From assembly GCA_020633845.1 (NCBI GenBank), contig JACKCW010000001.1, positions 1 to 64,000 on the forward strand: a stretch of 64,000 bases of DNA. Direction: 5' to 3'. The notes beneath the pieces were generated by a model, which was not told the DNA's origin, made no database searches, and saw only the letters and a program-made list of their open reading frames with translations. This document shows positions 1-8,418 of the stretch, piece by piece (position 1 is the first letter of the stretch; each line of letters starts with the position of its first letter). The position numbers were made by a program, and so were the translations under genes. Origin of the DNA: Caryophanales bacterium (GTDB lineage: Bacteria; Bacillota_I; Bacilli_A; Izemoplasmatales; UBA1188).

Positions 1-224
1 AATAGACCCAGCCAGTTTTCATAGGCATTGTAGTCTTGTTTAATTACCAGACCGAAAAAGTGCAAGATGATCTGGGCAATACCAGTAACCCCGCCGGCGT
101 AAAGACCGACCGGGTTTAAAAACATTGAAGTTGAAATAGACAACAGAAAAGAACAAAAAACAACGATCAGTACCGTTTCAAAAACCGATTTGGTTTTTTT
201 CTTTTTAGTTTGAATATCGGTCAT
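1..224 (-). CDS. YitT family membrane protein (N-terminal part, cut by window edge)
   Basis: About 74 codons are visible, read from the ATG at 224. After a lysine-rich cytoplasmic start (TDIQTKKKKTK) comes a hydrophobic helix and then NPVGLYAGGVTGIAQI, which matches the first conserved segment of YitT/DUF161-type integral membrane proteins. Family function is unsettled; they are predicted membrane proteins with a cytoplasmic C-terminal domain. The start lies 1 nt after the metG stop, so the gene is probably co-transcribed with metG as the last visible member of the operon. The C-terminal part lies outside the window. The family call is fairly sure; the substrate or role is unknown. Confidence 0.75.
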   Translation of the reverse strand, partial: MTDIQTKKKKTKSVFETVLIVVFCSFLLSISTSMFLNPVGLYAGGVTGIAQIILHFFGLVIKQDYNAYENWLGL

Positions 225-225
225 T

Positions 226-1815
226 TTAAGCGCCTAGGCTAAGCTCATACTCCATATCTTTTATTATTTCTTCTTTGGCTTTATCCGGATCATTTTCCCT
301 CGGGAAAAGTGGTCCTTCAAGCTTAACTACATTGTATTCGTTCTTATTTGAGAACGAAAGGTTAATTAAATTCTCTTCTTCTTTAGTAGTGTTTAGGTGA
401 GCAAAAATTATCGGGGCAGTTTCGATTAAATATGGAACATAAAGAACTGATTCGATTCTAATGGCTTCAAGAAGATAATATATTACCGCTTTAAGTTCTT
501 TGGTTTGGCCTTCTTTAAAAAGGGTCCAAGGCAGAGTTTCATCAATCACCTTATTGGTTCTTGAAACCAACTTGTTTATTTCCTGAAGAGCCTTATTTAC
601 TTTAAACTCTTTCATATAATCATGATAAAGAGAAATAGTCTCTAAAGCGGTTTTTTTAAGATCTAGGAGATATGGGTTATCAGTCTCTTCTTTTTCCACA
701 TGGCCTTGAAAGTATTTATCCGCCATCGAAAAAGTTCTAGAAACCAAATTTCCAAAATCATTTACTAAATCGTTATTATATCTTGAGATATAATCTTCCG
801 GAGTGCAGACGGTATCGTCCGAAAATGGAAGTTCTCTTAAGATATAATAGCGGAAAGAATCAAGACCGTATCTTTTCACCAAAGTTTCCGGATAGATGAC
901 GTTTCCTTTGGATTTAGACATTTTGTCGCCCATCATTAAGTACCAGCCGTGAGCGAATAAGGTAAAGTTTACCGGAACATTAATCGACATTAAGAAGGCC
1001 GGCCAAAAAATCGCGTGAAATCTTAAAATATCTTTCGCGACCACATGCACAACTTCTCCTTCTAACCAGTATTTATCATAAAGCGATTTGTCGTCTTCTA
1101 AAAATCCGAGAGAAGTAAGATAATTGAAAAGCGCATCGAGCCAAACATAAACCACGTGTTTGGGATTGGCTTTAATCGGAATTCCCCAACTAAAAGATGA
1201 ACGGGAAATAGATAAATCTTCTAGACCTTGTTTAATGAAAGAAATCACTTCGTTCTTTCTGGATTCCGGCTGAATAAATAAAGGATGAGAGTCAATATAA
1301 TCAAGAAGAGGCTTTGCATACTTGGAAAGACGGAAAAAATAAGATTCTTCGCTTACTATCGATACTTTCTTACCGCAGGAAGGACAAACATGTTCAGCCC
1401 CGACTTCCGTAGCGGTAAAGAAGGTTTCGCAAGAAACGCAGTACCAACCTTCGTAATTACCGAGATAAATATCGCCGTTTTCCTGCATCATTTCAAATAC
1501 TTTTTGGATTTGTTCAATATGATTTTGATCGGTAGTTCTAACAAAGTAATCTTCTCTGCATTCCAAATACTTCCAGAGTTTTTTCGCTCTTTCGGCCAAG
1601 ATGTCCACGTATTCTTGTGGCGATATGCCTTTTTCTTCGGCTTTAATCTCCACCTTTTGTCCGTGTTCGTCCATTCCGGTTAAGAAGCGGGTGTCATACC
1701 CTAATTGTTTCTTATATCTCGCATATGAATCGCAGAAACATGTTGTACAGGCAGAGCCGATGTGAAGCCTTCCGGATGCATAGTAAATTGGCGTAGTGAT
1801 GTAAAAATTCTTCAT
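226..1815 (-). CDS. metG: Methionyl-tRNA synthetase
   Basis: Class I aminoacyl-tRNA synthetase that charges tRNA-Met, 529 residues. The HIGH signature is HIGS at residues 18-21, the KMSKS loop is at 298-302, and a four-cysteine zinc knuckle is visible (C126-x2-C129 and C144-x2-C147). The C-terminal half is helical (anticodon-binding). The protein stops before the EMAP/Trbp-type tRNA-binding domain that many Firmicute MetG proteins (about 650 residues) carry, so it is a short form. It begins 1 nt after the stop of the upstream DJ-1-like gene and ends 1 nt before the yitT start, so the three form a tight operon. No T-box precedes it. Identity is secure. Confidence 0.97.
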   Translation of the reverse strand: MKNFYITTPIYYASGRLHIGSACTTCFCDSYARYKKQLGYDTRFLTGMDEHGQKVEIKAEEKGISPQEYVDILAERAKKLWKYLECREDYFVRTTDQNHIEQIQKVFEMMQENGDIYLGNYEGWYCVSCETFFTATEVGAEHVCPSCGKKVSIVSEESYFFRLSKYAKPLLDYIDSHPLFIQPESRKNEVISFIKQGLEDLSISRSSFSWGIPIKANPKHVVYVWLDALFNYLTSLGFLEDDKSLYDKYWLEGEVVHVVAKDILRFHAIFWPAFLMSINVPVNFTLFAHGWYLMMGDKMSKSKGNVIYPETLVKRYGLDSFRYYILRELPFSDDTVCTPEDYISRYNNDLVNDFGNLVSRTFSMADKYFQGHVEKEETDNPYLLDLKKTALETISLYHDYMKEFKVNKALQEINKLVSRTNKVIDETLPWTLFKEGQTKELKAVIYYLLEAIRIESVLYVPYLIETAPIIFAHLNTTKEEENLINLSFSNKNEYNVVKLEGPLFPRENDPDKAKEEIIKDMEYELSLGA

Positions 1816-1816
1816 A

Positions 1817-2374
1817 TTAATCCTCTCTTAAAATAGCTTTGATAACCTTGTTTTTAATTTCGCTGCCTTGAAGATAATCAATTATCATAAGAGCGAATTC
1901 TGTCACATAGTTTACACTTCTGGCGGTAATGATATTTTGATCCTTAACGACGTTTTCTTTTACGTATATGCCACCCTTTACATATTGTTCAAAACCGTCA
2001 TAACAGGTAAACCTTTTATTTTTTAATACGCCCGCAAATCCTAAGATACTCGGGGCTCCGCAAATCGCAAAAATCGGTTTCTCTTTTTTAGCGTATTCTC
2101 TAACTAAAGATAGGACGCCTTCATTTTCTCTGATTTCTTTTGATCCCCTTCCGCCGCCCGGAAAAAAGAGACCGTCATAAGCTAAAAGGTCCTTGTTTTT
2201 AACGTCATTATAAGAAAGATCACAAACGATTTTTACTCCATGACTGCCGGTAATTACTTTATCTTTCGCTACCGAAAGAAGAGTGGTATCAATATTGCCT
2301 CTTTTAAGAAGAGATACCGTTCCGACGAGTTCCGAGTCTTCCGTTCCGTTTGTACATATTGTGAGAATATTCAT
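1817..2374 (-). CDS. DJ-1/PfpI family protein
   Basis: 185-residue class I glutamine-amidotransferase-like fold. The nucleophile elbow AICGAPS places a cysteine at residue 105, and a glutamate near residues 12-15 could be the conserved partner seen in DJ-1. FFPGGGRG at about 70-77 is the usual glycine-rich strand-turn. DJ-1 members include glyoxalase/deglycase-like, chaperone and protease-like proteins; the sequence alone does not say which applies. Its ATG overlaps the rsmI stop by 4 nt (ATGA), and metG follows directly, so it is translationally coupled within the tmk-metG operon. Family is secure, biochemical role unknown. Confidence 0.85.
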   Translation of the reverse strand: MNILTICTNGTEDSELVGTVSLLKRGNIDTTLLSVAKDKVITGSHGVKIVCDLSYNDVKNKDLLAYDGLFFPGGGRGSKEIRENEGVLSLVREYAKKEKPIFAICGAPSILGFAGVLKNKRFTCYDGFEQYVKGGIYVKENVVKDQNIITARSVNYVTEFALMIIDYLQGSEIKNKVIKAILRED

Positions 2375-3213
2375 TTTCTTCCTCTTTGGTATTCATTATA
2401 GATATCTGATGATTTCATCGAGCATTTTATCGACAACATTTTCGCTGCTTCCTTCACCGAATACCCATCATTAATTATTTTATTCATTTCCGCAATAATA
2501 TCAATATTATTGCAATAATCTTCTTTCTTTCCTTCTAAAACAATGACCATTTCCCCTTTTAAGTCATTAGGAAAGGACTCTGCTTCTTTTAAATCAAGTC
2601 TTATATATTCTTCAAAAACTTTAGTTATTTCCCGGTAAACAAAAACTTTTCTTTCCTTTAAAACTTCTTTCATTAATAAAAGGGTCTCATTGATTCTTTT
2701 TGGCGATTCATAAAAAACCATGGTAAAAGGATAGGAAGACAGTTGTTCTATTTCACTTCTTTTCTTGGATATTTTATGATCTAAAAATCCGTAAAACAAA
2801 TATGGTTTTGGCGAAAGACCAGAAGAAATAAGGGCCGAGACCTGGGCCGAGGCTCCGGGAATCGGTATGACTTTAATATTCTCTTCTAAAGCTTTCTTCA
2901 CCACTTCAAAACCGGGGTCGGATATGATAGGCGTTCCGGAATCCGAAATTATCCCCACATTATTCCCTTCTTTTAAAAGAGAGATGATTTTATCTTCCTT
3001 AACTTTATCGCTATAGTCATGATAAGAATCGAGCGGAAGAGATATGCCGTAGTGAGATAGAAGCTTTTGAGTCACTCTGGTGTCTTCACAAAAAAGATAA
3101 TTAAGAGACTTAAGAGTTTCAATAGCTCTATAGGATATATCGTTTATGTTTCCAATTGGGGAAGCAATTAGATATAAGGCGTTTTTTTCTTTTATTTCAT
3201 TACTTCTTTCCAT
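2371..3213 (-). CDS. rsmI: 16S rRNA (cytidine-1402 2'-O)-methyltransferase
   Basis: SAM-dependent tetrapyrrole-methylase-fold enzyme that 2'-O-methylates C1402 in the decoding centre, working with RsmH, which is also in this window (38374-39297). Visible motifs are the N-terminal LYLIASPIGNINDIS, the FCEDTRVT segment and SDSGTPIISDPG, all typical of RsmI. I place the start at the second ATG (3213) because GGAG lies 6 nt upstream; the ATG 12 nt earlier has no ribosome site. This gives 280 residues, the normal family length. The start overlaps the upstream methyltransferase by 14 nt. In B. subtilis rsmI (yabC) also follows yabB. Confidence 0.95.
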   Translation of the reverse strand: MERSNEIKEKNALYLIASPIGNINDISYRAIETLKSLNYLFCEDTRVTQKLLSHYGISLPLDSYHDYSDKVKEDKIISLLKEGNNVGIISDSGTPIISDPGFEVVKKALEENIKVIPIPGASAQVSALISSGLSPKPYLFYGFLDHKISKKRSEIEQLSSYPFTMVFYESPKRINETLLLMKEVLKERKVFVYREITKVFEEYIRLDLKEAESFPNDLKGEMVIVLEGKKEDYCNNIDIIAEMNKIINDGYSVKEAAKMLSIKCSMKSSDIYNEYQRGRK

Positions 3214-3949
3214 TGTTTTCTCCATAGTGAAAATAAGCCTTCACTTCGTCAGTGTATTCATTATTATCGTTATATACGTAAAGCGGCTCCAATATCTTTA
3301 TACCTTGTTCCTTAACTCGTTTACCCGCATCAAAAAGAAAGATATAAGATTCCTTCCCTTTAGAGGGGTAAACAAACCGAAGACGTTTAATATAAAAATT
3401 ATATTTTTTAAGAAGGAAAATCGTCTCGCTAAATCTATCTGTGGATTGTACCATAGATAAAGTGCCGCCTTCTTTTAAAAGATAAAACGAGGCTTTCACA
3501 ATATCTTCCATCGTTACTGTGATTTCGTGTCTCGCAAGAGAAATCTCTTCCTTTTCGTTAAGAGAAGAGGTATGATTCACTTTAAAGTACGGCGGGTTAG
3601 ACAGGACAAGTCCAAAAGAATCGCTTAGAAAATAATCTTTAATATTTTTAATATCGCCGTTAATTATTTTAATTTGATTTTCGAGATTATTTAATTCAAC
3701 TGATCTCTTTGCCATTAAAGCCACTTCTTCCTGCAGTTCAATTCCAAAAATAGGTTTAGTGGTAAACATACTTAAAAAAAGCGGAATGGCGCCGTTTCCT
3801 GAACCAAGATCGATAATTCTATCGGTTTTCTTCTTTATTTCGGTAAAGAACGCCAGGAAAGTTGAATCAAGAGAAAAACGAAAATTATCTTTATTCTGAA
3901 TTATTTTTAAGGAGTCCTCATAACCAAGGATCGTGTTAATCTCTTCCAT
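3200..3949 (-). CDS. tRNA1(Val) A37 N6-methyltransferase-like protein (YabB/TrmN6 type)
   Basis: 249-residue Rossmann-fold methyltransferase. DLGSGNGAIPLFLS is the SAM-binding motif I and SNPPYFKV is the NPPY motif of N6-adenine methyltransferases. It corresponds to B. subtilis YabB, which sits in the same place between ricT and rsmI; the E. coli relative TrmN6 (YfiC) methylates A37 of tRNA-Val. RNA substrate specificity in this organism is inferred, not shown. The start overlaps the 3' end of ricT by 14 nt and the end overlaps rsmI, so the three genes are translationally coupled. The small GIY-YIG gene yazA found between yabB and rsmI in Bacillus is absent. Confidence 0.88.
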   Translation of the reverse strand: MEEINTILGYEDSLKIIQNKDNFRFSLDSTFLAFFTEIKKKTDRIIDLGSGNGAIPLFLSMFTTKPIFGIELQEEVALMAKRSVELNNLENQIKIINGDIKNIKDYFLSDSFGLVLSNPPYFKVNHTSSLNEKEEISLARHEITVTMEDIVKASFYLLKEGGTLSMVQSTDRFSETIFLLKKYNFYIKRLRFVYPSKGKESYIFLFDAGKRVKEQGIKILEPLYVYNDNNEYTDEVKAYFHYGENNGKK

Positions 3950-4754
3950 TTTCCTTTTTAGGCTTTTCTATTATATCTAAGATAGAAACTGTGTCTATAG
4001 AATTATCCTTATATCTTACGGTAACCGTTTCAGAAAATAAATCAACGTTTTGAACCTCACAAGGCCCTTTTTCTGTTTTTACACTATCGCCTTTTTGCGG
4101 CATCTTTTCTTTTAGACTTTGGTAGGTCTGATCTTCGTAACTGATACAGCAAAGAAGTTTTCCGCAAAGACCGGAAATGCTGTTAGGGTTCAAAGCTAAA
4201 TTTTGATTTTTTGCCATCTTGATAGTAACGTTCTGGATGTCGCCTAAAAAAGATGAACAACACACTTCTCTTCCGCACATGCCAATGCCGCTCACGATTC
4301 GTGAGGCGTCTCTTGGACCAACCTGTCTTAATTCAATTCTGGTTCTGTATACATAGGCGAGTTCTTTCACAAGTTCACGAAAATCCACTCTTCCGTCCGA
4401 ACTGAAATAAATGGTCAGTTTAGAACGATCAAGAGTGTATTCAGCATCTAAGAGTTTCATATCCAGCTTATAATCGCTAATGATTTTCTTAGTTTTTTCG
4501 AGGATATCCGGCTTTTCGGAAAGATTCTTTTGATAATCTTCTAAATCTTTAACTTCAGCTTTTCTTTTAACGCTCTTTAAATCACCGATAACTTCCGAAT
4601 CCTCAATATCTTTTTCTTCTTCTACTATGGTACCGATCTCTAAACCCCTCACAGTTTCTACCACGACTTTATCGTCTTTTTTTAGACCATCAATCGGCGC
4701 AAAATAATATCTTTTATTGTTTCCTATAAAGGTTATACTTACTACTTTTGGCAT
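3936..4754 (-). CDS. ricT: PSP1 domain protein RicT (YaaT)
   Basis: 272 residues with the PSP1 C-terminal domain. Cysteines occur as CGREVCC (160, 165, 166) and CGKLLCC (197, 202, 203), the paired CC motifs characteristic of RicT. In B. subtilis RicT joins RicA and RicF in the Fe-S-containing Y-complex that helps RNase Y mature transcripts and affects development; no RicA or RicF gene is visible nearby. The gene sits 7 nt after holB and overlaps the downstream methyltransferase gene. In Bacillus the order is holB-yaaT-yabA-yabB, so the yabA gene (initiation control) is missing here. Identity secure; the partners are inferred. Confidence 0.93.
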   Translation of the reverse strand: MPKVVSITFIGNNKRYYFAPIDGLKKDDKVVVETVRGLEIGTIVEEEKDIEDSEVIGDLKSVKRKAEVKDLEDYQKNLSEKPDILEKTKKIISDYKLDMKLLDAEYTLDRSKLTIYFSSDGRVDFRELVKELAYVYRTRIELRQVGPRDASRIVSGIGMCGREVCCSSFLGDIQNVTIKMAKNQNLALNPNSISGLCGKLLCCISYEDQTYQSLKEKMPQKGDSVKTEKGPCEVQNVDLFSETVTVRYKDNSIDTVSILDIIEKPKKENGRD

Positions 4755-4761
4755 ATTTTAC

Positions 4762-5742
4762 CTACTTTCTATATGCGTCTTCTAATTCTAACAAAATACA
4801 GTCCAAATTAAGACGCAGATTAACGTTATATTTTATTTTAGTTTTTAGTTCTAATATTTCTCTCATAAGACGGCCTAAAGCCAGTTCGTTTGAAATATTA
4901 CCTAATTCTTTAATTCTTCCTTTTTCGGCTTTATAAATAAAGTTTTCGTTTTTAAATTCCACATAATTCAAAATATCCTTTAAATAGAAAGTGAAAAGGG
5001 AAAGAAAGAAATCTTGTTTTTCCATCGTATCGATCAATTTATAATTATCGTTAAAGAAAATAATTACCGATTCGTTTGTTTCAAATTTCTTCATAAAAAG
5101 CGCCGGGACAAAATCGACAATCTTTAAATATTCTTCTGTCTTGGCTAGAGACAAAATTAAATCTTCGTTCTGGCTATATTCCATAAGAATTGAAGAAAGA
5201 GACTCGCTAATACCTTCTAAATCCAGTCTTTCCTTTAAAAAATCTTTATTAAGGGGTCTAAAACTATAAAGAGCACACCTGGATTTAATCGTATCTAAGA
5301 TAGAAGACAGGTTATCAACGAGAAAAATAATATGAATATCGTCTTGCGGTTCCTCAATGAATTTTAATAGACTATTAGAAGAAGATGGGTTTAGATTGTC
5401 CGCCTGATCAAAAATAAATATTTTCGGCCCTTCTTCGAGAGCGGTTTTAGCTGCTTCACTAAGAATAGACGTTATCTGTTCCTTTCTGATAGTTAACCCG
5501 AGAGGCTCAATATAAAACACATTAGGATGGCTGTTATCATCAATTCTTTTGGCGGCTTCGCATTCTTCAATAGAAGAATCTTCAATTTTAGCGTAAATTA
5601 ATTTAGCCAGATAAAAAGCCATTTCTTTTTTTGAGGTGCTTTTGTCACCATAAAAAATAAGAGCGTGAGGCAGCTTTTTTCTTTCAACCATATTTTTTAA
5701 TGTGTTAAAAACAAGAGGTTGTTCCTCTTCTAATTTGTTCAT
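4762..5742 (-). CDS. holB: DNA polymerase III subunit delta'
   Basis: 326-residue clamp-loader subunit. The N-terminal AAA+ fold starts with LPHALIFYGD, but the P-loop region (YGDKSTSKKEM) lacks a good GxxGxGKT Walker A, as is usual for delta' subunits that do not hydrolyse ATP. The segment IFDQADNLNPSSSNSLLKFIEEP is the Walker-B-like/sensor region typical of HolB. No zinc-binding cysteine cluster is apparent. It lies 5 nt after tmk and 7 nt before ricT, the same order as in B. subtilis. Role is loading the beta clamp together with tau and delta at the fork, alongside the PolC at the right end of this window. Confidence 0.93.
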   Translation of the reverse strand: MNKLEEEQPLVFNTLKNMVERKKLPHALIFYGDKSTSKKEMAFYLAKLIYAKIEDSSIEECEAAKRIDDNSHPNVFYIEPLGLTIRKEQITSILSEAAKTALEEGPKIFIFDQADNLNPSSSNSLLKFIEEPQDDIHIIFLVDNLSSILDTIKSRCALYSFRPLNKDFLKERLDLEGISESLSSILMEYSQNEDLILSLAKTEEYLKIVDFVPALFMKKFETNESVIIFFNDNYKLIDTMEKQDFFLSLFTFYLKDILNYVEFKNENFIYKAEKGRIKELGNISNELALGRLMREILELKTKIKYNVNLRLNLDCILLELEDAYRK

Positions 5743-5747
5743 AAAAC

Positions 5748-6374
5748 CTATAGAATTCCCTTAATTAATTTGAAACAGTCGTTCGCTACTTCTTTGATTG
5801 ATCTTTCGCCTTCGACATCCTTGATTCTATCAGGATACATCTTGGCTAAAATCAAATACCCTTCATGGGTTCTCTTGTGAAACTCAATCGATTCTTCATC
5901 CAAACGATTGATTTCATGAGAAGCTTGATGTTCAAAGATTCTTTGAAGTCCAACTTCCGGGCGGACATTAATGAACAAAGTGAGATCAGGATAAATACCG
6001 TCAATCGCAAATTCATTTATCTCCTTTACTTTTTCAATACCGATGCCTCTTGCGTATCCTTGATAAGCCAGGCTCGAATCGATATAGCGGTCACAAAGAA
6101 CGATTTTGCCTTCTTTGAGAAGAGGAATGACCTTTTGAACGAGATGCTGTCTTCTAGACGCCGCATAAAGCAGGGCTTCGCACACAGGATCCATCTCTTT
6201 GTTTTCGGTATCGTGAATGACATTTCTAACCTGTTCGGATATAGAAACGCCTCCCGGTTCTCTTGTTGTAACAACATCATAACCGGCCACTTTAAGATAT
6301 CTTTCCACTTCTTTTATGACCGAAGTTTTACCGCTTCCGTCTGTTCCTTCGAAACTGATAAATTTTCCTGTCAT
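5748..6374 (-). CDS. tmk: Thymidylate kinase
   Basis: 208 residues, phosphorylates dTMP to dTDP. The P-loop EGTDGSGKT occupies residues 9-17, the TREPGG motif 37-42, and DRYIDSSLAYQGYARG is the conserved DR(Y/H) substrate region. The ATG at 6374 has a GAGGT ribosome site 7 nt upstream. Directly followed by holB (5 nt), as in Bacillus, although the small genes yaaQ and yaaR that separate them there are missing. The upstream 77 nt are nearly pure A/T and contain a perfect hairpin (see separate entry) but no convincing promoter, so transcription may come from the ecf-truA unit. Confidence 0.97.
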   Translation of the reverse strand: MTGKFISFEGTDGSGKTSVIKEVERYLKVAGYDVVTTREPGGVSISEQVRNVIHDTENKEMDPVCEALLYAASRRQHLVQKVIPLLKEGKIVLCDRYIDSSLAYQGYARGIGIEKVKEINEFAIDGIYPDLTLFINVRPEVGLQRIFEHQASHEINRLDEESIEFHKRTHEGYLILAKMYPDRIKDVEGERSIKEVANDCFKLIKGIL

Positions 6375-6414
6375 TGTTTTTACCTCATATATTAATTATT
6401 GCATAATTATTAAA

Positions 6415-6440
6415 TATTTTTAAATTTTCATTTAAAAATA
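6415..6440. repeat. Perfect A/T-only hairpin between truA and tmk
   Basis: Two exact 11-nt complementary arms (6415-6425 and 6430-6440) flank a 4-nt loop that reads GAAA on the minus strand, a stable tetraloop. There is no clean U-run after it on the minus strand, so it looks more like an RNA-stability or processing element, or a weak terminator, in the truA-tmk transcript. Function is not established. Confidence 0.5.
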
Positions 6441-6451
6441 GCGTTTTTTCG

Positions 6452-7474
6452 TTAATAGTCGATTTTAACCAGATAAAGACCGGAAGCCGGTGCTATCTTG
6501 TTCGTCAAATTTTTATCCTTTTTTTCCATAATATTTTTAATGCTTCCGCGGCCGGTTTTATCAATCTCGACTAATGACCCGATAATCAGTCTTATCATAT
6601 TATGAAGAAAGCCGGTTCCGACAAAAGTGAAAATAACTTTCGTTCCGGAAAGATGAAGAGAAGCCGTATAAATAGTCCTTATCGTATCTTCTTTTTCTCC
6701 CTTACAAAAACTATAAAAATCATGGGTGCCTTTAATCGCCGATAATTCTTCTCTCATTCTCGGAAGGTTATTAATCTTTTGATACCAAACATAATCCTTA
6801 TCAAAAACCGAATATTCTCCCATATCAATGATATATTGATATTCTTTCTTTATAACATCATACCTGGCATGAAAGAGTTGTGATCTTTCGTAAGCGTCTT
6901 TTACTCTGATATCTTCCGGTAAATATTTATTTAAGGCGGTTTTGTATTTATAAGGAGGAATACCCGATGAATCGAAGTGGACCACTTGTCCTTTGGCGTG
7001 GACGCCTCTATCGGTTCTTGAAGCTTCAAAACAAAGCACTTTTTTGGAAAGCATTAAATAAAGAGCGTTTTCGAGGACATCCTGAATAGTGTTTTTGTTG
7101 GTTTGTTTCTGCATCCCGAGATAATTGGCTCCGTCATACTCTAAAACTAAAACTGTATTTTTTTGGTCTTTCCGGTATATTTCTTCCACGACTCCGGAAA
7201 CTTTATTTTCGCTGTCCAGTTTAACTTTTAGGATATAAGGTGTTTCTTTTACCATAAAATAGATTAAATAATGAGAATCCTCATTTTCTTGCGAAATATC
7301 ACTAAGACCTAGTTTTTTTAGGTTCTCAAAATGCATAATAAAAAGATCTTTCGAAGACAAAAGATTTTTTTCCTTATCTCTTAAAGCAATAAACGAATCG
7401 CTTAAAAAAGATAAGTCATTCGATTCATTTTTTAAATAGAGAATAAAACCGTCTAGAAAAGGATGTAAAGACAT
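6452..7474 (-). CDS. truA: tRNA pseudouridine(38-40) synthase with N-terminal extension
   Basis: The TruA core starts near residue 105 (NTVLVLEYDGANYLGMQKQ) and contains ASRTDRGVHA with the catalytic aspartate at about residue 155. It converts U38-U40 of tRNA anticodon arms to pseudouridine. The start at 7474 is chosen because AGGCGG lies 6 nt upstream, inside the end of ecfT (22-nt overlap); a longer frame to 7534 has no such site. The resulting 340 residues exceed the usual 245-265, owing to about 100 extra N-terminal residues of mixed charge that I do not recognise. Gene order ecfA1-ecfA2-ecfT-truA is the standard one in Firmicutes. Confidence 0.94.
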   Translation of the reverse strand: MSLHPFLDGFILYLKNESNDLSFLSDSFIALRDKEKNLLSSKDLFIMHFENLKKLGLSDISQENEDSHYLIYFMVKETPYILKVKLDSENKVSGVVEEIYRKDQKNTVLVLEYDGANYLGMQKQTNKNTIQDVLENALYLMLSKKVLCFEASRTDRGVHAKGQVVHFDSSGIPPYKYKTALNKYLPEDIRVKDAYERSQLFHARYDVIKKEYQYIIDMGEYSVFDKDYVWYQKINNLPRMREELSAIKGTHDFYSFCKGEKEDTIRTIYTASLHLSGTKVIFTFVGTGFLHNMIRLIIGSLVEIDKTGRGSIKNIMEKKDKNLTNKIAPASGLYLVKIDY

Positions 7475-8418
7475 ATAGAACCGCCTAATAAAAGAAGAGA
7501 AAAAATTAAAGAAATGGTATCGGCCGTCTGCCACTTAAGCGCCCGGTATTTGGTTTTAGGTTTTCCTGGAACAAAATTTCTGGATTCCATCGCATCGGCG
7601 AGTTGATCGCTTCGTTCAAATGATATCACAAACATCGGCACTAAAAGCGAAACCAGTTGTCCAACTTTTTTAGTTAAACTTCCTTGTTTAAAATCGGCCC
7701 CTCTTGATGCTTGCGCATCCATTATTTTAAATGATTCGTCAAGTATTGTCGGGATATAACGAAGAGCGATCGAGATTATTAAGGCAAACTCTTCCGGATT
7801 TATTTTAAATATTTTTAAGGGTTTCATTAAATACTCGGTCCCAAGAGTAAGTTCGGTCGGCTTGGTGGTAAGCGTTAAAATGGTCGCAAGCGAGACCACG
7901 GTAATTAGTCTAAAGAAGACAAAAAGACTGGTATTCATTCCTTCTTCATAAATCTCAAGATTAAAACTGTAATACACATCCGGATAAAGTAAATATTTTA
8001 AAGAGACAAAAAGAAGCGAGACATAAAGGAAAAAATAAAGAACCTTAAGCTTCATATATCTCATCAAGAAAAAATAGAAAAAGGTAATAACAACTATCGC
8101 GATGATGGAAGATATACTGAAGGAAAGAGACGTTTGATATAAAACCTCGCCGCCTTTATTAAAGAATATTTGAAACACAAAAACGAAAATTGAAAGCACA
8201 ATTAACGGTTTTAATCCTTGAAGCACTTTTAGAATTGAGAGTCTGGCGCTCAACAGTATAACGATTAGAATTAGAAGCGCGCCCATCATTTCATAAATAT
8301 TCTTTAAAAAGAAGACAGCCACCATAATCACAATTGTCGCAATTATTTTGAGTCTCGGATCTAATTTATGAAGATAAGAATCTCCTGGCATATACTGCCC
8401 TAAGACAAAGTTTTTCAT
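7453..8418 (-). CDS. ecfT: ECF transporter transmembrane component EcfT
   Basis: 321-residue polytopic membrane protein that couples the two ATPases to interchangeable substrate-binding S components. The C-terminal cytoplasmic part carries both coupling motifs: DAQASRGAD (canonical A-x-A-R-G type) and a degenerate second copy DAMESRNF. About five to six hydrophobic segments precede them. It overlaps the ecfA2 stop by 4 nt (ATGA; the stop is TGA) and its own end overlaps truA. It serves as the shared module of a group II system, so S components encoded elsewhere, such as QueT at 40 kb, would dock here. Identity secure. Confidence 0.95.
   Translation of the reverse strand: MKNFVLGQYMPGDSYLHKLDPRLKIIATIVIMVAVFFLKNIYEMMGALLILIVILLSARLSILKVLQGLKPLIVLSIFVFVFQIFFNKGGEVLYQTSLSFSISSIIAIVVITFFYFFLMRYMKLKVLYFFLYVSLLFVSLKYLLYPDVYYSFNLEIYEEGMNTSLFVFFRLITVVSLATILTLTTKPTELTLGTEYLMKPLKIFKINPEEFALIISIALRYIPTILDESFKIMDAQASRGADFKQGSLTKKVGQLVSLLVPMFVISFERSDQLADAMESRNFVPGKPKTKYRALKWQTADTISLIFSLLLLGGSICLYILF

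Noticed and set aside
1285..1683. 132-codon plus-strand frame opposite metG
   Set aside because: Antisense of a conserved synthetase; no ribosome site or recognisable domain.
5865..6395. 176-codon plus-strand frame antisense to tmk
   Set aside because: Fully opposite a secure kinase gene, no family resemblance and no ribosome site.
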